Origin: Zipacnadum sp036504235
Lineage (GTDB): Bacteria; Armatimonadota; Zipacnadia; Zipacnadales; Zipacnadaceae
DNA: 64,000 nt
Reading direction: 5' to 3'
NCBI GenBank assembly: GCA_036504235.1
Contig: DASXVN010000030.1
Location: 38,123 to 102,122, forward strand
A model generated the notes under the pieces. The model was not told where the DNA came from. It saw only the letters and a list, made by a program, of their open reading frames with translations, and ran no database searches. Position numbers and translations under genes: made by a program. Positions 16,960-25,833 of the stretch are shown here, one piece after another (positions within the stretch are counted from its first letter, which is position 1; the number at the start of each line of letters is the position of its first letter).

Positions 16960-19653
16960 TCAGGCGGGTGGCACGTACTCGCCCACCAGCAGCGAACAGA
17001 TCGTGGGCAGCAGGGCCCGACCGTCACTCAGCGCCCCGCCTAGCATTACCTGCACGCTGCCGCTCAGGTCGCCAGGCCGCCGCAGGGGCACCACCTCGCC
17101 GGGCGGCGTAACGCCCGACACTAGCGGCCACGGCTGGGGGCCGCCGGGGAGGGTGAAGCGGAACACCAGCGGCTCCGACACCCCGCCCGCCGCCACGCTG
17201 AAGGGCAGGGAGGCAGGCTCCGGCGTCCAGGCTTCCGACAAGGTCAGGGTGAGCGTGCCGCTGACCGGCTGCGGCGTGTAGTTGTGCACCAGGCAACTGA
17301 TCTCGTGCGTCTGCCCGGGGATCAGGGTGAGCGCCTTGACCAGTTGCGTCGCGGTCACGAAATCGGGCGCGACGGTCACGCCGGTGAGCACCGGCGGCTC
17401 GAGCTGCGCGTAGAGGGAGGCGGCCAGGTACATGCCGCGCGCCGCTCGGTACGAGCCCGGTCCCTGAGCGGCCCCCACCCGGCTCAGGGTGTCGCGCGAG
17501 CGCCGTAGCGACTGTTCGGTGAGCGGGCGGGTCAAGCCGCGTTCGGGATCGGCGGCGGCCAGGCTGAGCCGATCCTGGGCCTGCTGCAACTGGTTCAGCG
17601 TGCCGGGCGGGGTCCGGAACTGAGGCCAGCGCCAACTGTACTCATCCACCACGCGCCCCAGCCACTCCGACATGGTCTCCAGGCGCCAGACCGTGGCCTG
17701 GGCGCGCGTATTCACGCTGCCCAACGTCTGGCACTTGGTCAACTCGCGCGAGATCTGGGCGTTGATTTCCCCCTGGGCCAGGCCCAGCAGCGGCCCGCCG
17801 CGTACCGGCTGGGCGGTCACGGCCCGGGTGGCCGTGGCCAGCGCCGCGCGGAAGGTCGGCCCCCAGTCGCCTCCCGCCCAAGCGGCGTCCCGTTCGAGGG
17901 TGCCGAGGTAACCAAAGGGGCGGGTGCTGGCAAAGCCCTGCGGGGTCCCCAGGTACAGCTCCGCCTGGCGGGTGATCGCCTCGGCCAGGTATGAGCGGTC
18001 CAGGCCCCGCAGCACGCGCGGCGCCGGGCCCACGGTAAAGGAGGTCCGGCCGCCGGCTACAGTCAGGGGGGTGGCCTTACCCATCTCGTCCAGGACGGTG
18101 GCTCCGGCCCCTGCGCGCAGCGTCACGACCGTGGGGGTATCCGCCCAGCAGACCACCACCGGGTAGCTGTGAGCGAGGAAGAGCTGCGCCTGCACTCCGT
18201 CGGCCAGTTGCACCGGGCCGGTGTAGGCCGCGTCGGAGAGCAGCCAGCGGGCCACCGCCAGGGCCACATACTTGGCGTTGGGGGCGAGATTGTCCTTATC
18301 CGGCTGCCAGAGCAGCGCCGCCTTCTGCGTCTGGTATTCACCGGCGACCCGTACGAAGTCAGTGGGGGCGACGCCGGCCGCCACGTCCGGGTCTCCGATC
18401 ACCCGCCCGCCATCGTAGGCGCAGAAGGTGTCCACGGGCCACTTGCGCAGCACCGTGTAGAGGCGCAGCATGTACTGGGCCTCGGTGAGATTCGCCGGAC
18501 AAAACGGGTATGACTCGGTCATGGTGGTGGGCCGGTAGAGCCCGTAGCCATTGCCGATCTGGGGCGCGCCCGTGTAGTAGTTCTCCAGGACTTGGTCAAA
18601 GTCGGTGCCGCCTGGGTGGATGCTGAGCCGGTCGAAGAAGAACTGCCCCGCCGTCTTGTAGGTCATCCCCAGCTCGGTCCAGTGGCCGCAAGAGCCGCCG
18701 TACAGGACGGTCGCCGCCGGGTCGCCCCGCTTGATCTCCCCGTGAGCGATCCGCAGTAGGTCCAGGTAGCGCCCCCAGTAGCCATAGTAGAAGTTCTGGT
18801 CCACCTCGTTCCAGATCTCCCAGGAGTGAACCAGCGGCAGCGAGTCGGTCTGCGAGGCCTGCTGCGGGGCCAGGGCGGCCCGCGGGGGCCAGGCCACGCG
18901 CATCGGGCCCAGGTACTCGACCAAGGCCGAGACGTACTTGCGCCATTCTCCGGTGCTCGCCGGCGGCCAGGTATGGGTGGCGACCGCGGCGCGGCCGGTA
19001 GCGTTGACCGGTCTCAGGCCCGCCCAGCGGGGCGAGTAGCCCAGGATCGGGATAAGCTGCATCCCGTACTCCTGAGCCAGGGTCGCGAACACCCGGGCCT
19101 TGGTCAGGTCCATGGGCCCCGGCGTGGTTTGGAGGCTGACCCAGTCCATGTCGCGACGAATCAGCCGGCAGCCGACTTGGGCCAGCGCACACCAGTCCTG
19201 CCGCCGGTCGGAGGAGAAGTGCCACGAGAAGGGGCCGTAGTCTCCCGGCTGCGCATCAGGCCGCGGCAGCACGCAGTACGCGTCTCGCTGGGTTGCCCCG
19301 TTGCTGAACTCCAGGCTCAGGTAGAACACGCCGTAGTCCCGGGCGATCCCCAGCGCCAGGGCCCGGGGGATGTCTTTTCCCACCCGCAGATAGCCGGGGA
19401 GGCTCTGGTGGCCGTAATAGTCAGTCACCTGGTAGGTGCAGCCCAGGAGCGGCCCCGCTACCTGCAGCGAGAGGACAATCCGCTCGCCGGGGTAGAAGGC
19501 GCGGGCCGGTCGCGCGGCCGAGATCGAGCACAGCGGGGCGGCCTCGCCCGGCGCGTCGACCAATCCGAGCAGCAGGAGCAGGCCCCCGACGGCGACGCTC
19601 AGCCGGAGCCGGCGAGAGGGAAGCGCACGTGAGCGAGGGCGGGAGAAGATCAT
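16960..19653 (-). CDS. Secreted clan GH-A-like glycoside hydrolase
   Basis: 897 residues. A basic N-terminus and hydrophobic signal (residues ~17-38) suggest export. A beta-sandwich region (~40-135) precedes a TIM barrel. The barrel carries the clan GH-A acid/base motif HSWEIWNEVDQ (Asn282-Glu283) and a likely nucleophile Glu380 in TMTESYPF. The ~480 C-terminal residues contain a beta domain, a helical region and a further beta-sandwich (ISCLVHNYTPQPVSGTLTLT). The family could be GH39-, GH5- or GH30-like; I cannot decide. AGGAGG lies 11 bases before the ATG. It heads a two-gene unit with the esterase. Confidence 0.82.
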   Translation of the reverse strand: MIFSRPRSRALPSRRLRLSVAVGGLLLLLGLVDAPGEAAPLCSISAARPARAFYPGERIVLSLQVAGPLLGCTYQVTDYYGHQSLPGYLRVGKDIPRALALGIARDYGVFYLSLEFSNGATQRDAYCVLPRPDAQPGDYGPFSWHFSSDRRQDWCALAQVGCRLIRRDMDWVSLQTTPGPMDLTKARVFATLAQEYGMQLIPILGYSPRWAGLRPVNATGRAAVATHTWPPASTGEWRKYVSALVEYLGPMRVAWPPRAALAPQQASQTDSLPLVHSWEIWNEVDQNFYYGYWGRYLDLLRIAHGEIKRGDPAATVLYGGSCGHWTELGMTYKTAGQFFFDRLSIHPGGTDFDQVLENYYTGAPQIGNGYGLYRPTTMTESYPFCPANLTEAQYMLRLYTVLRKWPVDTFCAYDGGRVIGDPDVAAGVAPTDFVRVAGEYQTQKAALLWQPDKDNLAPNAKYVALAVARWLLSDAAYTGPVQLADGVQAQLFLAHSYPVVVCWADTPTVVTLRAGAGATVLDEMGKATPLTVAGGRTSFTVGPAPRVLRGLDRSYLAEAITRQAELYLGTPQGFASTRPFGYLGTLERDAAWAGGDWGPTFRAALATATRAVTAQPVRGGPLLGLAQGEINAQISRELTKCQTLGSVNTRAQATVWRLETMSEWLGRVVDEYSWRWPQFRTPPGTLNQLQQAQDRLSLAAADPERGLTRPLTEQSLRRSRDTLSRVGAAQGPGSYRAARGMYLAASLYAQLEPPVLTGVTVAPDFVTATQLVKALTLIPGQTHEISCLVHNYTPQPVSGTLTLTLSEAWTPEPASLPFSVAAGGVSEPLVFRFTLPGGPQPWPLVSGVTPPGEVVPLRRPGDLSGSVQVMLGGALSDGRALLPTICSLLVGEYVPPA

Positions 19654-19832
19654 GAGGACAACTACCTCCTAGTGTAGGCTTACCTCGGCACGCCCCCGCT
19701 TCCCCTTGAGGTCGCGAAGGTGGTTTCGCCCCGGGGAGGGAACAAGCCGCCGTGCCTCGCCCCGCAACGTTGCAGGAGCGGGGCAACGGTGGCGCTGCCG
19801 GGGAGCGCCCAATCTAACCAGGAGGATTTCTT

Positions 19833-20873
19833 ATGGCTAAGAAGCTTAAGGTCGGCATCATCGGGACCGGCGGCATCGCCCAGGCGCATCTGGCGGCCTG
19901 GGACCGCTGCGCGGACGTGGAGATCGCCGCGTTGTGTGACGTGCGGCCGGAGGCGCTCACCACCGGCGCCGAGAAATGGCAGGTAGCCGCGGACCACTGC
20001 TTCAGCGACTTCAAGGTCATGCTGGATAACGCGGACCTCGACATCGTGGACGTCTGCACCCCCAACTCCGCCCACGTAGGCCCGACGGTTGCGGCCCTCA
20101 AAGCGGGACGCCATGTTATCGTCGAGAAACCCGCCGGCACCTCGGCCCGCGAGGTCGAGCGCATGGTGCAGGCCGGCACGGAGTCCGGCAAGCTGCTCAT
20201 GGTCGCCCAGGTCATGCGCTTCAGCAGCGAGGGCCAGCTCTGCAAGCACTGGATCCGCCAGGGCCTGGTCGGGGATATCTACTGGGGGCGCGCGGAGTAC
20301 CTGCGGCCCCGCGGCGTGCCCGCCTGGGGCGCCTTCATCAACCAGGAAGCCTCCGGCGGCGGCCCCTGCTACGACATCGGCGTGCACGTCCTGGACATGG
20401 CCCTGCACCTGATGGACTTCCCCGAGCCGGAGACCGTCAGCGCGGGGACCTACCTCAAGCTGGCCAACAAGCCCTCCGTGATGAAGCACGACCCCAAGAA
20501 GTACACGGTTCCCGAGGACTTCGCGGTGGCCCTGGTGCGCTTTGCGGACGGCCGAACGCTATCGCTGGGCGCAAGCTGGGCGCTGAACCTCAGAGAGGAA
20601 ATCCGCCAAGTCCTGGTCTGTGGCGAGAAGGGCTCCGCTTCCCTGTGGCCGCCGACGCTGGTCACCGAGAGCGAGGGCGTTATGGCCACTACCACGCCGC
20701 AGGTCACCGTCTTTGACGGCGCCGACGCCTTCTACAACGAGTGCTCGGCCTTCGCCGCGGCGATCCGTTCCGGCGGACCCTCGCCGGTGCCGGGGGAGCA
20801 GGCGCTCATCACCCAGCGGATCCTGGATGCCGTCTACAAGTCCGGCGCCAAGGGCCGCGAGGTACGCGTCTAG
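19833..20873 (+). CDS. Gfo/Idh/MocA family oxidoreductase
   Basis: 346 residues. The N-terminal NAD(P)-binding Rossmann fold has VGIIGTGGIAQAHLAAW, followed by the family lysine motif VIVEKPAG (EKP, ~residue 97-99). In the C-terminal domain the catalytic segment GGGPCYDIGVHVLDM holds the conserved Asp and His. Members oxidise or reduce sugars and inositols. AGGAGG seven bases before the ATG makes the start secure. It is divergent from the glycosidase/esterase pair, so a role in using the released sugars is a reasonable inference. Confidence 0.92.
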   Translation: MAKKLKVGIIGTGGIAQAHLAAWDRCADVEIAALCDVRPEALTTGAEKWQVAADHCFSDFKVMLDNADLDIVDVCTPNSAHVGPTVAALKAGRHVIVEKPAGTSAREVERMVQAGTESGKLLMVAQVMRFSSEGQLCKHWIRQGLVGDIYWGRAEYLRPRGVPAWGAFINQEASGGGPCYDIGVHVLDMALHLMDFPEPETVSAGTYLKLANKPSVMKHDPKKYTVPEDFAVALVRFADGRTLSLGASWALNLREEIRQVLVCGEKGSASLWPPTLVTESEGVMATTTPQVTVFDGADAFYNECSAFAAAIRSGGPSPVPGEQALITQRILDAVYKSGAKGREVRV

Positions 20874-20900
20874 CCAGGCTGTCGGTAAGCGTAGTTAGCG

Positions 20901-20943
20901 GGCCGGAGTTGAGGGGCACCCAGCGTGCCTCCCCGCTCCGGCC
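20901..20943 (+). repeat. Imperfect hairpin downstream of the oxidoreductase
   Basis: GGCCGGAG and CTCCGGCC form an 8-bp outer stem, and GGGGCAC/GTGCC pairs inside it. It could act as a terminator for the oxidoreductase gene, but there is no T-run. Confidence 0.4.
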
Positions 20944-21038
20944 TGTTGGCGTTGTGGCGCCTTTTCTGGCGGATAACACAACCTTGCCCCACACATTATA
21001 GAACCGACGTGGAGAATAGGTTTTGTTCTTCACTCCTA

Positions 21039-21050
21039 TGGGTATACCCA
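21039..21050. promoter_or_regulatory. 12-base perfect palindrome upstream of histidine kinase 1
   Basis: TGGGTATACCCA lies about 80 bases before the kinase start, in a 258-base gap. It may be an operator; nothing in the window identifies the binding protein. Confidence 0.25.
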
Positions 21051-21131
21051 CCTTGCGCTCATCTTGAGCTAACCATTCCCCCACGCTGGTGTATCGCGAG
21101 GGGTATTTTCGGGCGGGGGGGGGAGTACTGC

Positions 21132-22748
21132 ATGGCGGCGACGTCGCCGGCGAGCTACGTCGGCTCAGCCTTGGTGCATCAGGTTGACAAGGTCAAAATC
21201 TCCCTGGTCTTCTTCTTCGTCGGGGTTTTGCTCACCGCCAATGGCACGCTGGTCCACGAACGCCCCTTAATCGGCTTTGCGGTCAGCTTTTCGGCGCTGC
21301 TGGTGATCTGGAGCTACTACCTTCTGCGCTGGGAAGAACTGCAAGCGCAAGGGCAATGGCAGGTGGTCGCGACCGTCTTCACGGTCCTCGACCTGGGCGT
21401 AATCGCCGTCTTTGTGGAGGCCACCGGCGGCTTCCGCAGTCCCTTCTGGGCCTTGCTGCTGCTGCCGCTCATCTTCGCCGCGATCTACTTCAGCCAGGCG
21501 CGGCTGGCCGTACCCCTGACTGCCGCCCTGGTGACCTGCGTTTATCTGGCCGAGTCCAACGAGATGGGCGGCTGGCGCCACAACGAGTGGGACCTGCTGG
21601 GGCGCCTGATCGTCGTAGCCGCGGTGGCCTGGCTGTCCTGGCTGCTTTCCTCCGTTCTCTATCGGGAGCGGCAGGCGCATGAGGTCATGGCGCAGCACCT
21701 GGCCGCCGGGGTCCTGGTCCTGCAGGGCGCGGACCGGGTGTTTCTGGCTAACCCGGAACTGGCGCGGCTGCTCAGTTGGCCGCAGACGCCGGCGGCGGGG
21801 CAGAGCCTCCTCGAACTCCCCGCGGGCCCGGGCACTGAGCTGCTCCGCGAGGTCGTCGGCGCGATCTGTCGGCCGGAGGCTCGTCCGGTGGACCGGGAAA
21901 TGAGTGGCGACGGGCATCCGCGGCGGTACCTGCGCTTCTACGCCACGCCCTGGAGCCAGGCGGAGGCGGGCGGCTGGGTGCTGACCGTCGAGGACGTCAC
22001 CGAGATCCGCGCCGTGACCAGCACCAAGGAGAAGAGCCTCAGCCTGCTCTCCCACGAACTGCGCTCTCCGCTAACCTCCATGCGCGGGCTGGCGCGCACC
22101 CTCGCCGGCAAGGCGGGGGAGCTGACGCCGGAAGAACGCCGCCACGCCACCCGCTGCCTGGAGGCCGAGAGCGACCGCCTCTCGCGCTTGGTCAACACCC
22201 TGCTGGATGTCTCGCACCTGGAGCAAGGCAAAGCGGAGTTGTGCCTGCAGGCGGTGTCGCTGGCGGAGATTTCCGCCCGGATCCGGGAGCTGTATACGGC
22301 GCGCGCCTGCGAGAAGCGGATCAGCCTCCTCAGCGAGGTGCCGCTGGACCTGCCCCCGGTACGCGCCGACGCGGACCGCCTGGAGCAGATTCTGGTGGCC
22401 CTGCTGGACAACGCCCTCAAGTATACCCCCCGCGGCGGGACGATCCGCCTGCAGGGCTGCCGGCAGGAGGGTCACGCAGGCCTGATTGTGAGCGACACCG
22501 GCCGGGGCATCCCCGAGGCCGCCCAGGAAATGGTTTTCGAGCGCTTCGGGCGCGTCCCCTCGGAGCGCGAGTACCCCTTCGGCGAGCCCGGGCTGGGCCT
22601 GGGGCTGTACCTGGCGCGGCTCCTGGCGCGCGAGCAGGGCGGCGACCTGCTCCTGGACAGCACCCTCGGCGGCGGTAGCAGCTTCACTGTGCTCCTGCCC
22701 CTCCGCCGGCCGGCCGAGCGCCGCGCCGACACCGCCGCAATTGCCTGA
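21132..22748 (+). CDS. Membrane histidine kinase 1 (orphan)
   Basis: 538 residues. About five membrane helices (residues ~22-175) form the sensor, followed by the linker RERQAHEVM, a PAS-like domain (~185-290) and the kinase core. The H-box is SLLSHELRSPLTS with phospho-acceptor His308, the N-box is LLDNALKYTPRGG, and the G boxes are DTGRGIP and GLGLGLYLARLL. The ATG is chosen because GGGAG precedes it; the open frame extends 207 bases upstream without a better site. It shares architecture and sequence with the kinases at 23020 and 33264. No response regulator is encoded nearby. The signal is unknown. Confidence 0.9.
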   Translation: MAATSPASYVGSALVHQVDKVKISLVFFFVGVLLTANGTLVHERPLIGFAVSFSALLVIWSYYLLRWEELQAQGQWQVVATVFTVLDLGVIAVFVEATGGFRSPFWALLLLPLIFAAIYFSQARLAVPLTAALVTCVYLAESNEMGGWRHNEWDLLGRLIVVAAVAWLSWLLSSVLYRERQAHEVMAQHLAAGVLVLQGADRVFLANPELARLLSWPQTPAAGQSLLELPAGPGTELLREVVGAICRPEARPVDREMSGDGHPRRYLRFYATPWSQAEAGGWVLTVEDVTEIRAVTSTKEKSLSLLSHELRSPLTSMRGLARTLAGKAGELTPEERRHATRCLEAESDRLSRLVNTLLDVSHLEQGKAELCLQAVSLAEISARIRELYTARACEKRISLLSEVPLDLPPVRADADRLEQILVALLDNALKYTPRGGTIRLQGCRQEGHAGLIVSDTGRGIPEAAQEMVFERFGRVPSEREYPFGEPGLGLGLYLARLLAREQGGDLLLDSTLGGGSSFTVLLPLRRPAERRADTAAIA

Positions 22749-22813
22749 CGAGCCACCCTGCCGTCCCCCGCTCACCGCTTTGCTCCGCCCGCGTGCTACT
22801 TTCGACCAGGGCC

Positions 22814-22843
22814 TTGACAGGCGAGGACATTAGCTGTTAACAT
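22814..22843 (+). promoter_or_regulatory. Promoter of histidine kinase 2
   Basis: Perfect -35 TTGACA, 18-base spacer, -10 TAACAT with a TGT extension. It closely resembles the rpsE promoter at 32479. Transcription would start near 22850, leaving a ~170-base leader. Confidence 0.7.
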
Positions 22844-22964
22844 GAGCAGGAATTGAGCATTTCTTTACCGCAAAGATATTCGCCCGGATGGTCTGGATGG
22901 GCCATTTCTGAGGCGCTCGCTTCCGTCAGGTTTGGCGGGGCGATTACCGGGTAAACTAAAGAAA

Positions 22965-22980
22965 TACACAAGGTTGTGTA
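22965..22980. promoter_or_regulatory. Perfect 16-base palindrome in the histidine kinase 2 leader
   Basis: TACACAA-GG-TTGTGTA lies about 40 bases before the start codon. Eleven bases of it (ACACAACCTTG when read on the other strand) recur at about 20977-20987, upstream of histidine kinase 1. This suggests a shared regulator site. Confidence 0.4.
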
Positions 22981-23019
22981 AAGATACCGTTTCCTGACGC
23001 GCGGAGGTGAGAATAATCC

Positions 23020-24687
23020 GTGCCCGAGGAATTTGAACTTGAGTCAAAGGGGGAAGCGGCGGACATGAATCGCGCTGCCGCAGAGAGACATCTTGAATTC
23101 GGTCTGGTGAGGCAGGCAGACAAGATTCGCGTGGTCTTGGTCTTCTTCCTGATCATCATCACCGTGGGCGCTCGCCCGGCGACTCTGGCCAACCCCGAGT
23201 TGGCGGGCATCGCGCTATCGCTGGCGGCCCTCGCCTCGATCTGGAGCCTCTTTTTTCTGCGCTGGGATGAGCTGCTGCTGCGGGGCCGCTTGCCCCTGGC
23301 GGTCGTGGCGCTCAACCTCTTCGACATCGGCTGGATGGGCGCTTTCGTGATCGCCAGCGGCGGGGCGACCAGCCCCTTCTGGGCGATGCTCCTGCTCACC
23401 GTGGTCTTCGCCGGCGCTTTCTTCAGCGACGTCTCCTGGGCCTTGCCCTTCACCGCGGTCATCGTGGCCCTGGTGTACGTCGGGCTCGCCGGCGCGTCGG
23501 GGCCGAGCCCCATTCTGGTGTGGGACACCTCCGCGCGCCTGCTGGTAGTCTTTTGCGTGGCCTGGTTCACCTGGGGCCTCGCCACGGTCCTGGAGCGGGA
23601 GCGGCAGGCCAACCAGCGCATCGTGCGCTACCTCACCGAGGGCGTCACGCTGCTCAACCGCGACGGCGTCATCATCCTCGCCAACCCCCAGATGGCCAAA
23701 TTCTGCGGCCTGGGCGTGGACGACATCGTCGGCAAGCACATCCTGGAGACCAGTGGGCGGCCGGGCTACGCGCTCTTGCGCAAGATGCTCGGCGACGTGC
23801 TCAAGCGCCCGGCCAGTCTTCTGACCACCGATCTCACCCTGGAGGGCAAGCAGGTCTATGATCTGCGCTGCTCGACGGTCCCCTGCGGCTCGGTCAACGG
23901 CAAGCCGCTCGGGTGGGTGGTCGTGGTGCAGGACGTAACCGATATCAAGGCGCGGACCCGGATGCGGGAAGAGGGACTGGGGCTGGTCTCTCACGAGTTG
24001 CGCTCGCCGCTGGCCTCGCTCCGCGTGATGGCTCAGGTGCTCAGCGGCATGGCCGGCGAGCTGAACGAGGAAGAGCGGGACCGAGTGACGGTGACCATCG
24101 AGCGGGAAACCGACCGGCTGTCCCGACTGGTGGCCGACCTGCTGGACCTGGCCCGGCTCGAGCAACCCGACTTTGTCCTCGAGCAGCGGCGGCTGTCGCT
24201 GCCGGAAGTGGCCGACCGGGTGGCGGACATCTTCTCGCTGACCGCCGAGAGTCAGGGGCTGACCGTGATCAACGAGGTGCCGAACGACCTCCCGGCGGTA
24301 TGGGGCGATCTCGACCGCGTGGTGCAGGTGCTGACCAACCTCATGGATAACGCCCTCAAGCACACCCCGCGCGGCGGCCAGGTAAGGCTGGGCGCGGATA
24401 GCGAGGAGGACGGGGTCCGCATTTGGGTGCGCGATGCCGGCTGCGGCATTCCCCCGGAGATGCTGGAGCATATTTTTGAGAAGTTCGGCCAGGCCCCCCA
24501 CCAGGCCCAAAGCCATGCGCCCAAGGGCGTGGGTCTGGGCCTCTATGTCTCGCGCATGCTGGCCCACAAACAGGGCGGCGACCTCTATGTCAGCAGCGAG
24601 CCCGGCGAGGGGAGCACCTTCACCCTGGTCCTGCCGCGCGTCGCCGAGCCGGTCGCAGCGCTGCGCCAGCCGATTTCGGCTGCCTGA
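23020..24687 (+). CDS. Membrane histidine kinase 2 (orphan)
   Basis: 555 residues from a GTG start, chosen because a full GGAGGTGA lies nine bases upstream; an internal ATG at 23065 is weaker. A cytoplasmic N-terminus of ~35 residues leads into about five membrane helices (~36-185), a PAS domain (~195-305) and the kinase core. His325 lies in LVSHELRSPLAS, the N-box is LMDNALKHTPRGG, and the G boxes are DAGCGIP and GVGLGLYVSRML. It is a paralogue of the preceding kinase, 271 bases downstream in the same direction but with its own promoter. No response regulator is adjacent. Confidence 0.9.
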   Translation: MPEEFELESKGEAADMNRAAAERHLEFGLVRQADKIRVVLVFFLIIITVGARPATLANPELAGIALSLAALASIWSLFFLRWDELLLRGRLPLAVVALNLFDIGWMGAFVIASGGATSPFWAMLLLTVVFAGAFFSDVSWALPFTAVIVALVYVGLAGASGPSPILVWDTSARLLVVFCVAWFTWGLATVLERERQANQRIVRYLTEGVTLLNRDGVIILANPQMAKFCGLGVDDIVGKHILETSGRPGYALLRKMLGDVLKRPASLLTTDLTLEGKQVYDLRCSTVPCGSVNGKPLGWVVVVQDVTDIKARTRMREEGLGLVSHELRSPLASLRVMAQVLSGMAGELNEEERDRVTVTIERETDRLSRLVADLLDLARLEQPDFVLEQRRLSLPEVADRVADIFSLTAESQGLTVINEVPNDLPAVWGDLDRVVQVLTNLMDNALKHTPRGGQVRLGADSEEDGVRIWVRDAGCGIPPEMLEHIFEKFGQAPHQAQSHAPKGVGLGLYVSRMLAHKQGGDLYVSSEPGEGSTFTLVLPRVAEPVAALRQPISAA

Positions 24688-24711
24688 CCCGCCGCCCCCC
24701 GACGGTAAAGC

Positions 24712-24742
24712 AAAGGGGCGACCCGTATGGTCGCCCCTTTTT
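24712..24742. terminator. Bidirectional terminator between histidine kinase 2 and trpS
   Basis: A 12-bp stem (AAAGGGGCGACC / GGTCGCCCCTTT) with loop CGTAT is followed by TT on the + strand. The A-run on the left gives T residues on the - strand, so it can serve both convergent genes. Confidence 0.9.
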
Positions 24743-24769
24743 AGTGTCAACCGGTTACGGTGGGACTGG

Positions 24770-25732
24770 CTACCACATGCCGCAGGCCGCGCGGGCGCGT
24801 TCCAGGGTAATCCGCGCCTGAGCCCGAGCCCGGGCCGCCCCGGCGGCCAGGACCTCGCGCACCTGCTCCGGATGGGCCAGCAACTCCTGGCGCTTCTCTC
24901 GCGCCGGCGCGAAATGCTCGGTCATCAGCTCCGCCGTGCGCTTCTTGACCTCCCCGTAGGCCGCTCCGCCCTCGCGATAGAGCCGCTCCATCTCCTGCCG
25001 CTCCGCCTCCGGGGCAAAGAGCTTGAAAAGCTGGAACACGTTGTCGCTATCCGGGTCCTTGGGCTCCTCGACCGGCGTCGAGTCGGTCTTGATGGACATG
25101 ACCAGCTTGCGGAGCGGCTTGGGCTCGGCGAAGATATCGATCGTGTTGCCGTAGCTCTTGGACATCTTCCGGCCATCCACCCCCGGCACCACCGCCACTT
25201 CCTTGAGGATCAGCGGCTCGGGCACTACAAAGACCTCGCCATAGCGGTTGTTGAAGCGCAGGGCCAGATCACGGGTGACCTCCACATGCTGCTTCTGATC
25301 CTGGCCCACCGGTACCAGGTTGGAGTCGTAGATGAGGATGTCGGCCGCCATCAGCACCGGGTAGGCGAACAGTCCATGCTCGGCGGGAATGCCCTGGGAG
25401 ACCTTATCCTTGTAGGCGTGGCAGCGCTCCAGCAGGCCCATCGGGGCGACCGTGGAGAGCAGCCAGGATAGCTCGGTAACCTCCGGCACGTCCGACTGGA
25501 CGAACATCGTGGCGACCGCGGGGTCCAGGCCCAGGGCCAGGAAAGTGACGGCTACCTCCTCGGTCAGGCGGCGCAGCTCCGCCGGGTCGTGCAGGGAGGT
25601 CAGGGCGTGGTAGTTGGCGATGAAATAGAAGCCCTCATGCTCATACTGCAGATCGAGATACTGGCGCAGGGCGCCGAAGTAGTTGCCGATATGCAGGGCG
25701 CCGGAGGGTTGGATGCCGGACAAAACGCGCAT
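24770..25732 (-). CDS. trpS: Tryptophanyl-tRNA synthetase
   Basis: 320 residues, normal for the bacterial enzyme, which charges tRNA-Trp in the cytoplasm. Class I signatures are present: HIGN (14-17) within GALHIGNYFGAL, and KMSKS (189-193). Other conserved blocks include GIQPSG, the HALTSLHDP loop and the PVGQDQKQHVEVTRDLA tryptophan-site segment. GAGGTG precedes the ATG. A terminator-like hairpin lies only 28 bases upstream of the start, separating trpS from the MFS gene or acting as an attenuator. Confidence 0.97.
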   Translation of the reverse strand: MRVLSGIQPSGALHIGNYFGALRQYLDLQYEHEGFYFIANYHALTSLHDPAELRRLTEEVAVTFLALGLDPAVATMFVQSDVPEVTELSWLLSTVAPMGLLERCHAYKDKVSQGIPAEHGLFAYPVLMAADILIYDSNLVPVGQDQKQHVEVTRDLALRFNNRYGEVFVVPEPLILKEVAVVPGVDGRKMSKSYGNTIDIFAEPKPLRKLVMSIKTDSTPVEEPKDPDSDNVFQLFKLFAPEAERQEMERLYREGGAAYGEVKKRTAELMTEHFAPAREKRQELLAHPEQVREVLAAGAARARAQARITLERARAACGMW

Positions 25733-25759
25733 GGCTTACACCTCATGGTGGATGGGTGG

Positions 25760-25790
25760 AAAAAGCCGCGACCCAGGGGAGGCTCGCGGC
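25760..25790 (-). terminator. Terminator/attenuator just upstream of trpS
   Basis: On the - strand a 7-bp stem (GCCGCGA / TCGCGGC) with a 12-base loop is followed by TTTTT. It lies between the MFS stop (25834) and the trpS start (25732), leaving only 28 bases for a trpS ribosome-binding site. Confidence 0.6.
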
Positions 25791-25833
25791 CGGAAGACAA
25801 CGAGGAGACCTTACAGGCCGGGCGCGCGGCTTG

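Noticed and set aside
25733..25833. T-box leader for trpS
   Set aside because: TGGGTCGCGG resembles the T-box sequence, but it is the 3' arm of the terminator rather than the 5' side, and there is no room for stem I.
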